Below, in pieces: positions 52,213 to 62,064 of a stretch of DNA of 64,000 bases. The position numbers were made by a program, and so were the translations under genes. Under the pieces are notes generated by a model. It was given only the letters and a program-made list of their open reading frames with translations, did no database searches and was not told the origin of the DNA. The stretch comes from Mycobacterium marseillense (GTDB taxonomy: Bacteria; Actinomycetota; Actinomycetes; Mycobacteriales; Mycobacteriaceae), in the NCBI RefSeq assembly GCF_010731675.1, contig NZ_AP022584.1, forward strand, positions 3,534,001 to 3,598,000, written 5' to 3'. The first letter of the stretch is position 1; every line of letters starts with the position of its first letter.

Positions 52213-55074
52213 GTGTTCGCCTGGTGGGGTCGAACTGTGTACCGATATCGGTACATCGTGATCGGGGTCACGGTAGCTCTGTGTCTGCTCGGCGGCGTCT
52301 TCGGAATCAGCCTGGGCAAGCATGTTACACAGAGCGGCTTCTACGACGAAGGCAGTCAATCCGTTAAGGCGTCGGTGCTCGGCGACCAGACCTACGGCCG
52401 CGACCGCACCAGCCACGTGGTGGCCACCTTCGCCGCTCCCGACGGAAAAACGGTCGACGACGCGGCGTGGCGAGACAAGGTCGTCGCCGAGCTCAACAAG
52501 TTCAAGACCGATCATCCCGACCAAGTCGTCGGGTGGGCCGGCTGGCTGGCGGCCCCCGACAGCACGAACCCCATCATCAAGGGCATGGTCAGCGAGGACA
52601 AGAAGCACACCTTCGTGTCCATCCCGCTGAAGGGCGACGACGACGACACGATCCTGAACAACTACAAGGCCATTGCGCCGGATCTGCAGAAGCTCAACGG
52701 CGGCTCGGTGGAGCTGGCCGGCCTGGAGCCGATTGCCAGCGCCCTGACGGGGACGATCGCCAGCGACCAGAAGCTCTTGGAATATCTCGGGCTACCGATA
52801 GTCACGGTGGTGCTATTCCTGGTGTTCGGCGGAGCGGTCGCCGCCGGCCTTCCCGTCATCGTGGGCGGGCTGAGCATCGCGGGCGCGTTGGGCATCCTGC
52901 GGTTTGCTGCCATCTTCGGCCCGGTGCACTTCTTCGCCCAGCCGGTGGTTTCGCTGATCGGTTTCGGTATCGCCATCGACTACGGGCTTTTCGTGGTGAG
53001 CCGGTTCCGGGAGGAAATAGCCGAGGGCTACGACACCGAGGCCGCCGTGCGAAGAACCGTGATGACGGCCGGCCGCACGGTTGTATTCTCGGCGGCGCTG
53101 ATCATCGCCTGCAGCGCCAGCCTGCTGGTGTTGCCGCAGGGCTTCGTGCACTCGCTGACCTACGCGATCTTCGCCGCGGTGGGCCTCGCCGCGCTGCTGT
53201 CGATTACCTTCCTGCCGGCCTGCCTGGGCATCCTCGGCCGCCACATCGACGCGCTGGGCGTGCGAACCGCGTTTCGGGTGCCGTTCCTGCGGAACTGGAA
53301 GTATTCGCGGGCCTACCTCAACTGGCTCGCCGACCGGCTGCAGAAGACCAAGACGCGCGAAGAGGTCGAAGCCGGCTTCTGGGGCAAACTGGTCACCCGG
53401 GTGATGAAGCGGCCGCTGGCCTTCGCCATCCCGATCGCCGTCGGCATGATCCTGCTGATCATCCCCCTGGGCAACCTCTCGCTCGGCGGCATGAGCGAGA
53501 AGTACCTGCCGCCGGACAACCCGGTACGCCTGGCGCAGGAGCACTTCGACAAGCAATTCCCCGGCTATCGCACCGAGCAATTGACCGTGGTGATCCAGAG
53601 CGACAACCACAGCAAGGTCACCGACCAGCAGGTGGCCGATATCCGGAACAGGATTTCCTCGATCGGCGGCTTCACCGACAAGCAATGGGAGGAGCGGGCC
53701 TGCCCGACCATCGCCGGGAACCCCTGCGTCGCCGGCCCGAACGGCACGACGGTGCCCAAGGACGGCTCGGTGCGGGTGATCCAGAACGGCCTGGTCAATA
53801 AGAATGACGCGGCCAAGAAGATCACCGACCTGCGGGCGGTGAACCCGCCGAAAGGCCTGAACCTCTACGTCGGCGGCACCCCGGCGCTCGAGCAGGACAG
53901 CATCCACAGCCTGTTCGACAAGGGCCCGCTGATGCTGGTGCTGCTGCTCAGCGCCAGCCTGTTGCTGATGTTCCTGGCGTTCGGGTCGGTGGTGTTGCCG
54001 ATCAAGGCCGCGCTGATGAGCGCTCTCACCCTGGGATCGACCCTGGGGATCTTGACGTGGATCTTCGTCGACGGACACTTCTCGACATGGCTGAACTTCA
54101 CGCCCACGCCACTGATGGTGGTGCTGATCGCGCTCGTCGTCGCCGTCGGTTTCGGTCTGGCCACCGACTACGAGGTCTTCCTGGTCTCGCGCATGGTCGA
54201 GGCGCGCGAGCGGGGCATGTCGACCGCCGAGGCCATCCGGATCGGCACCGCGACCACCGGGCGCCTGATCACGGCCGCCGCGCTGGTGCTGGCCGTGGTC
54301 GCCGGTTCGTTCATGTTCTCCGACCTGGTGATGATGAAGTACCTCGCCTTCGGCCTGGCGGCGGCGCTGCTGCTGGATGCGACCGTCGTCCGGATGTTCC
54401 TGGTGCCGTCGGTGATGAAGCTGCTCGGCGACGACTGCTGGTGGGCGCCGCGCTGGGCCCGGCGCCTGCAGAACAAGATCGGGTTGGGCGAGATCGACCT
54501 GCCCGACGAGCGCAAGCGGCCGACGCTCAACGGCCGGCCCGCGCGGCCGCCGGTGGCGGCCAGCCTGGTCGCCGCGGCGCCGCGTCCCCCGCACGACCCG
54601 ACCCACCCGGCTCCGCTGGAGCCGTCGCGACCGGCGCGCCCGGGACCGAGCGGCCCGCCGGAGCCCAGGCCCGCCCAGAAGCCGTCGGCGACCGCCGGGG
54701 CCGACGACAGCGTCGACACCACCCGCATCCCGGCTCGCGCCAGCCAGCCGACCGAGGCCAAGACCACGCGTTTCTCCGCGCAGGGCGCCCCCGGCCGGGA
54801 ACGCCCGGCCGACCCGCGACCCGCGGCCAAGCCCGCACCGCAGGGCCCGCCCGCACCCCAGCGGCCCCAGGGGCCGGCGGCGCCGCCGTCCGGCGATCAG
54901 ACCCGGGCCATCCCCGTCCCCGGCAACCGGTCCGACGAGACCAACAGCGACGCCGCCGGCGACGCGGTGAACTCTCGCGGCCAGGGCGAGAACGGCGACC
55001 CGGCGCGGCAGCGGCGCCGCTCCGGCGGCGGGCTGTCCGCCGCGGATCTGCTGCGCCGCGAGGGACGGTTATAG
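52213..55074 (+). CDS. mmpL3: Trehalose monomycolate transporter MmpL3
   Basis: 953 residues from GTG 52213 with AAGGAG upstream. RND-family proton-driven flippase that exports trehalose monomycolate for the mycolic-acid outer layer; essential in mycobacteria and the target of several inhibitors. Twelve transmembrane helices. The proton-relay pairs are intact: Asp256-Tyr257 (GIAIDYGLF) and Asp652-Tyr653 (GLATDYEVF; 645-646 in M. tuberculosis). The long, disordered C-terminus (about 750-953) is rich in proline, alanine and arginine. Confidence 0.98.
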   Translation: MFAWWGRTVYRYRYIVIGVTVALCLLGGVFGISLGKHVTQSGFYDEGSQSVKASVLGDQTYGRDRTSHVVATFAAPDGKTVDDAAWRDKVVAELNKFKTDHPDQVVGWAGWLAAPDSTNPIIKGMVSEDKKHTFVSIPLKGDDDDTILNNYKAIAPDLQKLNGGSVELAGLEPIASALTGTIASDQKLLEYLGLPIVTVVLFLVFGGAVAAGLPVIVGGLSIAGALGILRFAAIFGPVHFFAQPVVSLIGFGIAIDYGLFVVSRFREEIAEGYDTEAAVRRTVMTAGRTVVFSAALIIACSASLLVLPQGFVHSLTYAIFAAVGLAALLSITFLPACLGILGRHIDALGVRTAFRVPFLRNWKYSRAYLNWLADRLQKTKTREEVEAGFWGKLVTRVMKRPLAFAIPIAVGMILLIIPLGNLSLGGMSEKYLPPDNPVRLAQEHFDKQFPGYRTEQLTVVIQSDNHSKVTDQQVADIRNRISSIGGFTDKQWEERACPTIAGNPCVAGPNGTTVPKDGSVRVIQNGLVNKNDAAKKITDLRAVNPPKGLNLYVGGTPALEQDSIHSLFDKGPLMLVLLLSASLLLMFLAFGSVVLPIKAALMSALTLGSTLGILTWIFVDGHFSTWLNFTPTPLMVVLIALVVAVGFGLATDYEVFLVSRMVEARERGMSTAEAIRIGTATTGRLITAAALVLAVVAGSFMFSDLVMMKYLAFGLAAALLLDATVVRMFLVPSVMKLLGDDCWWAPRWARRLQNKIGLGEIDLPDERKRPTLNGRPARPPVAASLVAAAPRPPHDPTHPAPLEPSRPARPGPSGPPEPRPAQKPSATAGADDSVDTTRIPARASQPTEAKTTRFSAQGAPGRERPADPRPAAKPAPQGPPAPQRPQGPAAPPSGDQTRAIPVPGNRSDETNSDAAGDAVNSRGQGENGDPARQRRRSGGGLSAADLLRREGRL

Positions 55075-55105
55075 CCACGCGTCCCGGCGCGTCCTGACGC
55101 CGGCA

Positions 55106-56251
55106 TCAGTCGGCGCCCTCCGGCTTGTCCGGTTCGGCCTGCAGGATGGCGTTCTTCTCGTCGGCCTCCTCGGTCTGCTTTTCGGCTTCCGCCTCGGGAT
55201 TCGGCGCCAGCAGCACCTGGAACGCGTTGTTGAGGAATGCGACCGTCGGGACGGCCAGCAGGGCGCCGACGATCCCGGCGAGCACGCCGCCGGTGGAGAT
55301 GGCCAGCACCACCGCGAGCGGGTGGATCGAGACGGCGCGACCCATGACCAGCGGTTGCAGCAGGTGGGCCTCGATCTGGTTGACCGCGATCAACACCCCC
55401 AACGTGATGAGCGCGTACACGATGCCCTTGGCCAGCAACGCGACCACCACGGCCAGCAACCCCGAAATCAGCGCACCGATCAGCGGGATGAAGGCACCCA
55501 GGAACACCAGCGAGGCCAGCGGCAGCGCCAGCGGAATACCCATGATCGCCAAGCCGGCGCCCACCCCGGCCGCGTCGGTCAGGGCCACCAGAAAGGTCGC
55601 CCGCACGTACCCGATCAGCGACCCGTACCCGGCGTTGCCGGCCTCGTGCACCCGGTCGCGGACGTCGGCCGGGATGATCTGCACCACGTACTGCCAGATG
55701 TTGCGCCCACCGTAAAGAAAGAAGATCAGCGTGAAGAGCACCAGCACCGCCGCCGTGACCAGCTCCGTGACGGTGGCCGCGGTCGACAGCGCGCCGCTGG
55801 TCAACTTCGCCTGATTGTTGTGCAGCGCCTCGATCGCGGCGTTACCCGCGCTGTCGATCTGTTCGCTGCGCAAATGCGCCGGCCCGTTGATCAGCCACCG
55901 GCGCGTCGATTCGATGCTCTGCGTCACCTGCTCGGTGAGGCCCGGCAGGCCGTCGATGAACTGCAGGATGACGAACGCCAGGATGCCGCCCAGGATCGCG
56001 AAGCCACCCAGCAGCACCAGGGCCACCGCGCCGCCGCGCGGCAGGCCACGCCGGTCCAGCCAGTCGACGACCGGCACCAGCAACGCGCTCAGCAGCAGCG
56101 CGACCAGCACCGGGACGACGATGACTTCGAGTTTCTTGACCACCCACAGCAGGGCGACCGCGGCGGCCAGGATGACGAGCAATCGCCACGCCCAGGCTGC
56201 GGTCTTGCGTACTACGGGTTCGACCGAGGCGTCGTCGACGTTTGCTGACAT
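55106..56251 (-). CDS. AI-2E family transporter (Rv0205 homologue)
   Basis: 381 residues with about eight transmembrane helices and the AI-2E (PerM) core, including the [17 protein letters not shown] segment near the N-terminus and [19 protein letters not shown] near 300. A charged C-terminal tail of about 35 residues ([15 protein letters not shown]). The family exports signals or ions in other bacteria; the substrate in mycobacteria is unknown. Converges with mmpL3. Confidence 0.93.
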   Translation of the reverse strand: MSANVDDASVEPVVRKTAAWAWRLLVILAAAVALLWVVKKLEVIVVPVLVALLLSALLVPVVDWLDRRGLPRGGAVALVLLGGFAILGGILAFVILQFIDGLPGLTEQVTQSIESTRRWLINGPAHLRSEQIDSAGNAAIEALHNNQAKLTSGALSTAATVTELVTAAVLVLFTLIFFLYGGRNIWQYVVQIIPADVRDRVHEAGNAGYGSLIGYVRATFLVALTDAAGVGAGLAIMGIPLALPLASLVFLGAFIPLIGALISGLLAVVVALLAKGIVYALITLGVLIAVNQIEAHLLQPLVMGRAVSIHPLAVVLAISTGGVLAGIVGALLAVPTVAFLNNAFQVLLAPNPEAEAEKQTEEADEKNAILQAEPDKPEGAD

Positions 56252-56408
56252 TTGGCCAGCCTATCGGTAGCGGCGGCGCTTCGAACCCGTTCGCAAGGGC
56301 CTCCGCGTCGCCGGCAGCCGTCGGAGCCGGCACGATCCGGTTACGACGCCGACACAGTCGGCGGCGCGCAACGATCCCCGCGCCACCTGCACCGTTACCC
56401 TAAATCAC

Positions 56409-57578
56409 GTGTCACACGACGCGCCCGCCCGCAATCTCGACTTCCCGCGCGAACAAACCCCGCGCGGGAAGTACTGGTGGGTGCGCTGGGTCATCCTCGG
56501 CATGGTTGCCATCGTGCTTGCCGTCGAGGTTTCCCTGGGCTGGGATCAGCTGGCCAAAGCCTGGATGAGCCTGTACGAGGCGAACTGGTGGTGGTTGCTC
56601 GCCTCGGTGGTGGCGGCGGCCGCGTCGATGCACAGCTTCGCTCAGATCCAGCGCACCCTGCTCAAGTCGGCCGGGGTGCACGTCAAGCAACTGCGCTCGG
56701 AGGCCGCGTTCTATGCGGCCAACTCGCTGAGCACCACGCTGCCCGGCGGGCCCGTGCTGTCGGCGACGTTCCTGTTCCGGCAGCAGCGGCTGTGGGGCGC
56801 CTCGACCGTGGTGGCGTCGTGGCAGCTGGTGATGTCGGGCGTGCTGCAGGCGGTCGGGTTGGCTTTGCTCGGGTTGGGTGGCGCTTTCCTGCTGGGCGCG
56901 AAGAACAACCCTTTCTCGTTGCTGTTCACGCTCGGCGGTTTCGTGGCCCTGCTGCTGCTGGCGCAGGCCGTCGCCTCGCGCCCGGAGCTGATCGAAGGCA
57001 TCGGCAGCCGGGTCCTGGCGTGGGTCAACTCGGTGCGCGGCAGGCCGGCGGACACCGGCCTGGACAAATGGCGCGAGACCCTGATGCAGCTCGAATCGGT
57101 GAGCCTGGGCCGTCGCGACCTTTCGGTGGCGTTCGGGTGGTCGATGTTCAACTGGGTCGCCGACGTCGCCTGCCTCGGCTTCGCCGCCTACGCCGCCGGG
57201 GACCACGCGTCGGTGGCGGGGCTGACCGTCGCCTACGCCGCGGCCCGCGCGGTCGGCACGATCCCGCTGATGCCCGGCGGCCTGCTGGTGGTCGAGGCGG
57301 TGCTGGTACCGGGCCTGGTCTCGAGCGGGATGTCGCTGTCGAGTGCGATCTCGGCCATGTTGATCTACCGGCTGATCAGCTGGCTGTTCATCGCCGCCGT
57401 CGGCTGGGTGGTGTTCTTCTTCGTGTTCCGCACCGAGAACGTCGCCGACTCCGACGACGACCCGATCACGGGTCCGCTGCCGATCCTGCCGCAGCCGAGC
57501 GACCCTTCCGCCGACCCGACCGGGGCCGCCCTGCAGGGGCCGTTACCGCCGGATCGGAACCCGGAGACCGAGGCCTAG
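56409..57578 (+). CDS. Integral membrane protein of the LPG synthase/flippase family (Rv0204c homologue)
   Basis: 389 residues from GTG 56409. TACCCT at 56395-56400 (-10-like) ends eight bases before it, so a leaderless transcript is possible. Eight or more helices and the family block STTLPGGPVLSATFLFRQQ near residue 112-130, followed by GTIPLMPGGLLVVEAVL near 285. Homologous to the membrane half of lysyl-phosphatidylglycerol synthases without the aminoacyl-transferase half. Ends overlapping the Rv0203-like gene by four bases on opposite strands. Confidence 0.92.
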   Translation: MSHDAPARNLDFPREQTPRGKYWWVRWVILGMVAIVLAVEVSLGWDQLAKAWMSLYEANWWWLLASVVAAAASMHSFAQIQRTLLKSAGVHVKQLRSEAAFYAANSLSTTLPGGPVLSATFLFRQQRLWGASTVVASWQLVMSGVLQAVGLALLGLGGAFLLGAKNNPFSLLFTLGGFVALLLLAQAVASRPELIEGIGSRVLAWVNSVRGRPADTGLDKWRETLMQLESVSLGRRDLSVAFGWSMFNWVADVACLGFAAYAAGDHASVAGLTVAYAAARAVGTIPLMPGGLLVVEAVLVPGLVSSGMSLSSAISAMLIYRLISWLFIAAVGWVVFFFVFRTENVADSDDDPITGPLPILPQPSDPSADPTGAALQGPLPPDRNPETEA

Positions 57579-58123
57579 CCGACGGTGTTTCCGCGCGGCG
57601 GGCCCGAGAGCGGGTTCGCGGCCGCGGGAGGAGCGGGCTGCGGCGCGGCGGGCGGGGCGCCCGTCCCGCCGAGCGGCGAGACGCCCGCGGGGCTGCCGGG
57701 CAGCGCCGGAAGCGCGCCGGCGGCGCCCTGCGCCTGCTGCATCATGCCCATCATCTGCGGGATCGAGATCGGCAGCTTGCACTGCAGCGACAGGTTGGTC
57801 AGCGGCTGCGCGATCGACGTCATGTCGCCGGCGACCTTGGGGTTGGCGTCGAAGTAGGACTTCAGCCCGCTCAACGACTGCGGACCCGCTTGCTGCTGCA
57901 GCATCGAGGTCATCGTCTGGTTGGTCTCCGGGTGCGAATCCAGGTAGTCACCCATCGACTTGGACACCGAGCCGATCGTGCGGGCGACCTCGCTGGCCGC
58001 GCACGGGTCGTTGGCGCCGGTGGCCGCCGGCCCGGCGAGCACCGCGAGGGCGGCACCGGGCGCGGTCGCGGCGATCAGCCCGGCGAAGATTCTGCGACGC
58101 CGTCCAGCGCTGCCTGTCGTCAT
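57575..58123 (-). CDS. Exported heme-binding protein (Rv0203 homologue)
   Basis: 182 residues from ATG 58123 with AAGGAG upstream. Sec signal peptide of about 35 residues, then a helical domain with Cys41 and Cys113 (probable disulfide). Rv0203 carries heme to MmpL3/MmpL11 for iron uptake; its reported ligands are Tyr59, His63 and His89. Here Tyr60 and His64 (GDYLDSHPE) match the first two, but His64 is the only histidine in the protein, so the third is missing. The C-terminus (about 130-182) is a proline/glycine/alanine-rich extension longer than in Rv0203 (136 residues in all). Confidence 0.92.
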   Translation of the reverse strand: MTTGSAGRRRRIFAGLIAATAPGAALAVLAGPAATGANDPCAASEVARTIGSVSKSMGDYLDSHPETNQTMTSMLQQQAGPQSLSGLKSYFDANPKVAGDMTSIAQPLTNLSLQCKLPISIPQMMGMMQQAQGAAGALPALPGSPAGVSPLGGTGAPPAAPQPAPPAAANPLSGPPRGNTVG

Positions 58124-58464
58124 GGAGAACTCCTTACAGTTTGCGCAGCCCGCCAAGGATCGGCGCCTCGCAAACGACTGCAATAGACGGCCTTGACGAT
58201 TGCCTGGTCCCCCTGAATCCCCCGGGGACCCGCCAAGCCAACCGACATCCTGCCACCGCCGATATCGCCCGGCCAGCGGCGAACTGCGGATGTGACCGAG
58301 ATCCCGCTTGATCACCGGTTCACAACGACTTCGTAGCTTCTTGGCAACGAGGCTGTCACCGCAGCTCAGGAACTACATAACCCCACATAAACCACAGCGT
58401 GCTCCGGTATCGTCGCCTGCACGCGTTACGCGAGACCCGGGGAGCGAGAAAAATCCAGCAGTTA
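58124..58464. other. Divergent promoter region of Rv0203-like gene and mmpL11
   Basis: About 340 bases with no supported gene. It contains a short CCCCCGGGGA palindromic run near 58218 and presumably the promoters of both genes. Confidence 0.5.
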
Positions 58465-61400
58465 ATGATGCGCCTCAGCCGCAGCCTGCGGAGGTACCGC
58501 TGGTTGGTCTTCACGGGCTGGTTGCTGGCATTGGTTCCGGCGGTCTACCTGGCGCTGACGCAATCCGGCAACCTCACCGGCGGCGGTTTCGACGTGGCCG
58601 GTTCCCAGTCGCTGGCGGTCCACGACGAGCTCGAGGAGCTCTACCACGACCAGGGCGGATCGTCGCTGGCGCTGGTGGCCGCGCCCCGCGCCGACGCCAG
58701 CTACCAGGACATGAACGAGGCGGTCGCCCAGCTGCGTAGTCTCGCTGCCGAACTTCCGGGCACCTCGGAGATCCCCAACCCCACCCAGCGGCCGCCGCAG
58801 CCCGACCGCCCGTATGTGCTGTCGGTGCGGCTGGATTCCCGGAACACCAGCGATGTCGCCAAGAAGCTCCGCACCAAGGTCGGCATCAAGGGCGATCAGC
58901 CCGGCCAGACCGCCAACGGACGGGTGCGGCTCTACGTCATCGGGCAGGGCGCGCTGAGCGCCGCCGCGGCCGCCAACACCAAGCACGACATCGCCGCCGC
59001 GGAACGGTGGAATCTCCCGGTCATCCTGATCGTGCTGCTCGCCGTGTTCGGGTCGCTGGCCGCCGCGGCGATCCCCCTGGCGCTGGGCGTGTGCACGGTC
59101 GTGGTGACAATGGGCCTGGTCTATTTGCTGTCCGCGTACACCACCATGTCGGTGTTCGTGACCTCGACGGTGTCGATGTTCGGAATCGCTCTGGCCGTGG
59201 ACTATTCGCTGTTCATCTTGATGCGCTTCCGGGAGGAGCTGCGGACCGGGCGCCAGCCGCGCGAGGCCGTCGACGCCGCGATGGCCACCTCCGGGCTGGC
59301 CGTCGTGTTGTCCGGGGCGACGGTCATCGCGTCGCTCACCGGGATCTACGTGATCAACACCCCGGCGCTGAAATCGATGGCCACCGGCGCAATCCTGGCC
59401 GTCGCCGTCGCGATGCTGACATCGACGACTCTGACGCCGGCGGCGCTGGCCACGTTCGGCCGGGCCGCCGCCAAGCGGTCGGGATTCCTGCACTGGTCGC
59501 GCCGGCCCGAAAGCACCCAGTCGCGGTTCTGGAACCGGTGGATCGGATGGGTGATGCGCCGGCCGTGGATGTCGGCACTGGCGGCGTCGCTGGTGCTGCT
59601 CGTGATGGCCGCGCCCGCGGCGTCGATGGTGTTGGGCAACAGCCTGTTACGCCAGTTCGACTCGTCCCACGAGATCCGCGCCGGCGTCGGAGCCGCCGCC
59701 CAGGCGCTCGGTCCCGGCGCGCTGGGCCCGATCCGGGTGGTGATCAACTTCCCCGACGGCGGCGCGGCCTCGCCCGAACACAGCCACACCGTCGGCGCCG
59801 TGCGCCAGCGGATGACCCAGGCGCCGAACATCGTCTCGGTGTCACCGCCCCAATATGCGGAGGACAACGGCAGCGCGCTGCTGTCCGCGGTGTTGTCGGT
59901 GGATCCCGAGGACATGCGGGCCCGCGAAACCGTGGGCTGGATGCGCGCGCAGCTCCCGAAGGTCCCCCAGGTGGGGACGGCGCGGGTGGACGTCGGCGGC
60001 CCGACCGCGCTGATCAAAGACTTCGACGACCAGGTGTCGGCGACCGAACCGCTGGTGCTGGGCTTCGTCGCGCTGATCGCATTCGTGATGCTGCTGGTGT
60101 CCATCCATTCGGTGTTCTTGGCGCTCAAGGGCGTCCTGATGACGTTGCTGTCGGTCGCGGCCGCCTACGGCAGTTTGGTGATGGTGTTCCAGTGGGGGTG
60201 GCTGAAGGATCTCGGCTTCGCCCAGATCAGCTCGATCGACAGCACCGTTCCCCCGCTGGTGCTCGCGATGACCTTCGGGTTGTCGATGGACTACGAGATC
60301 TTCCTGCTCACCCGCATCCGCGAACGGTTCCTGCATTCGGGTAACACCCGCGACGCGGTGGCCTACGGCGTCAGCACCAGCGCGCGCACCATCACCAGCG
60401 CGGCGCTGATCATGATCGCGGTGTTCGTCGGCTTCGCGTTCGCCGGCATGCCGCTGGTGGCCGAGATCGGCGTGGCCTGCGCGGTGGCGATCGCCGTGGA
60501 CGCGACCGTGGTGCGGCTGGTGATGGTTCCGGCGTTGATGGCGATGTTCGCCCAGTGGAACTGGTGGCTGCCGCCGTGGCTGTCGCGCATGCTGCCGTCG
60601 GTCGACTTCGACCGGCCGCTGCCCGAGGTCGACCTCGGCGACGTCGTGGTCATCCCCGACGACATCTCGGCGCTGGTGGCGCCCAGCGCGGACCTGCGGA
60701 TGGTGCTCAAGTCCGCCGCCAAGCTCAAGCACCTGGCGCCCGACGCCATCTGCGTGACCGATCCGCTGGCCTTCAGCGGCTGCGGGCGCAGCGCCGGCGC
60801 GGCCTCGTCGTGCCCCGACGACGAACCGACCCGCGGCCTGGGGCCCGGGCAGATCCCCCACCAGGTCGCGCTGAGCGAGGAGAAGGTCGCCGTCGGGGTG
60901 GCCGCGGGCGAGAAGAGGACCGGCGCCAACGGGCATGCCAACGGTTCGTCGGGCGCCAAGAAGCTGGTCGGGGGGCTGGCGTCACGAAATGGGATCGCCA
61001 AGGCCATCTCCGGATCCGACCGGCCCGTTCATCCGGTGACGCTGTGGCGGGGCCGGCTGTCGGTCGCGATCGACGCGCTCGAAACGGACCCGGACGCCGC
61101 GCCGTCGGGTGCCACCGACCGGCCGAAATACGCGCGGCGCAGCCCGGTCGAGACCACCCACGTGCAGCTGCCCACCGGCGACCGGTTGCTGGTCCCGACC
61201 GGCGCGGAAACCCTGCGGCTCAAGGGCTACCTCATCATGTGCCGTAACAGTCGCCGCGATTATGCCGACTTTGCAGACATGGTGGATTCGATGGAACCCG
61301 AGACCGCCGCGGTGGTGCTCGCCGGGATGGACAGGTATTACTGTTGTGAATCGTCCAGGCGGCCATGCATCGCCACCCAGTTGGTCCGTCGACTCGCCGA

Positions 61401-61521
61401 TCCCGATCCGTGCGACTACCCGGAAGACCAGGGGCCGGAAGCCGACGTGAACGCGGACTGGGAGGGGATCAGGGAGCGCTGCCTGTCCGTGGCGGTAGCG
61501 ATGCTGGAGGAGGCGAGGTGA
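58465..61521 (+). CDS. mmpL11: RND-family lipid transporter MmpL11
   Basis: 1018 residues from ATG 58465 (ATG 58468 is equivalent); the frame is open earlier without a better start. Twelve transmembrane helices in the MmpL arrangement, with both relay pairs: DY in ALAVDYSLF and DY in LSMDYEIF. Reported to export long-chain wax and mycolate-containing lipids and to interact with heme through Rv0203. The C-terminal cytoplasmic tail of about 300 residues is longer than the 966-residue M. tuberculosis protein would predict. Overlaps the next gene by four bases (GTGA). Confidence 0.95.
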   Translation: MMRLSRSLRRYRWLVFTGWLLALVPAVYLALTQSGNLTGGGFDVAGSQSLAVHDELEELYHDQGGSSLALVAAPRADASYQDMNEAVAQLRSLAAELPGTSEIPNPTQRPPQPDRPYVLSVRLDSRNTSDVAKKLRTKVGIKGDQPGQTANGRVRLYVIGQGALSAAAAANTKHDIAAAERWNLPVILIVLLAVFGSLAAAAIPLALGVCTVVVTMGLVYLLSAYTTMSVFVTSTVSMFGIALAVDYSLFILMRFREELRTGRQPREAVDAAMATSGLAVVLSGATVIASLTGIYVINTPALKSMATGAILAVAVAMLTSTTLTPAALATFGRAAAKRSGFLHWSRRPESTQSRFWNRWIGWVMRRPWMSALAASLVLLVMAAPAASMVLGNSLLRQFDSSHEIRAGVGAAAQALGPGALGPIRVVINFPDGGAASPEHSHTVGAVRQRMTQAPNIVSVSPPQYAEDNGSALLSAVLSVDPEDMRARETVGWMRAQLPKVPQVGTARVDVGGPTALIKDFDDQVSATEPLVLGFVALIAFVMLLVSIHSVFLALKGVLMTLLSVAAAYGSLVMVFQWGWLKDLGFAQISSIDSTVPPLVLAMTFGLSMDYEIFLLTRIRERFLHSGNTRDAVAYGVSTSARTITSAALIMIAVFVGFAFAGMPLVAEIGVACAVAIAVDATVVRLVMVPALMAMFAQWNWWLPPWLSRMLPSVDFDRPLPEVDLGDVVVIPDDISALVAPSADLRMVLKSAAKLKHLAPDAICVTDPLAFSGCGRSAGAASSCPDDEPTRGLGPGQIPHQVALSEEKVAVGVAAGEKRTGANGHANGSSGAKKLVGGLASRNGIAKAISGSDRPVHPVTLWRGRLSVAIDALETDPDAAPSGATDRPKYARRSPVETTHVQLPTGDRLLVPTGAETLRLKGYLIMCRNSRRDYADFADMVDSMEPETAAVVLAGMDRYYCCESSRRPCIATQLVRRLADPDPCDYPEDQGPEADVNADWEGIRERCLSVAVAMLEEAR

Positions 61522-62063
61522 CGTTGGCGGGCGCCCGCAACGAATTCATCCCCCCACCGCGGCCCCGCCGGCCGGCCCCTGAGCAGCGCAACCGCGGTAA
61601 CGGGCCGTCCGGATCGGTTCCGGACCTCGACCAGCCGGTGGAGTTCTGGCCGACGGCCGCCATCCGTTCGGCGCTTCAGGGCGGGGACATCGCGACCTGG
61701 AAACGCATCGCCGGCGCGTTGAAGCGCGACCCGTACGGTCGCACCGCCCGCCAGGTCGAAGAGGTCCTCGGCGGCACCCGGCCCTACGGCATCGCCAAGG
61801 CGCTGTGGGAGGTGCTCGAGCGCGCCCGCACCCACCTGGACGCCAACGAGCGCGCCGAGGTGGCGCGCCACGTGCGGCTGCTGATCGACCGTTCGGGACT
61901 CGCGCAGCAGGAATTCGCGTCCCGCATCGGAGTCAGCGCCGAGGAACTGGGCGGCTACCTCGACGGCAGCACCAGCCCGACGGCCGCGCTGATGATCCGG
62001 ATCCGCCGCCTGTCGGATCGGTTCGTCAAGGTGAAGTCCGGCCCCTCGGCCGAATCCAACTGA
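61518..62063 (+). CDS. HTH-domain protein (Rv0201c homologue)
   Basis: 181 residues from GTG 61518, which overlaps the mmpL11 stop (GTGA); GAGGAGGCGAG upstream gives a strong ribosome site. The last third is an XRE-type helix-turn-helix: RSGLAQQEFASRIGVSAEEL then SPTAALMIRIRRL. Coupled to mmpL11, so it may regulate that operon, which is inference. The N-terminus is proline-rich. Rv0201c has about 167 residues. Confidence 0.88.
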   Translation: MTLAGARNEFIPPPRPRRPAPEQRNRGNGPSGSVPDLDQPVEFWPTAAIRSALQGGDIATWKRIAGALKRDPYGRTARQVEEVLGGTRPYGIAKALWEVLERARTHLDANERAEVARHVRLLIDRSGLAQQEFASRIGVSAEELGGYLDGSTSPTAALMIRIRRLSDRFVKVKSGPSAESN

Positions 62064-62064
62064 G

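Noticed and set aside
52813..54606. 597-codon open frame opposite mmpL3
   Set aside because: Low-complexity arginine/histidine/glutamine-rich translation inside a certain gene.
56252..58186. 644-codon open frame overlapping the Rv0204c homologue in another frame
   Set aside because: Arginine-rich shadow translation with no domain; it covers two real genes.
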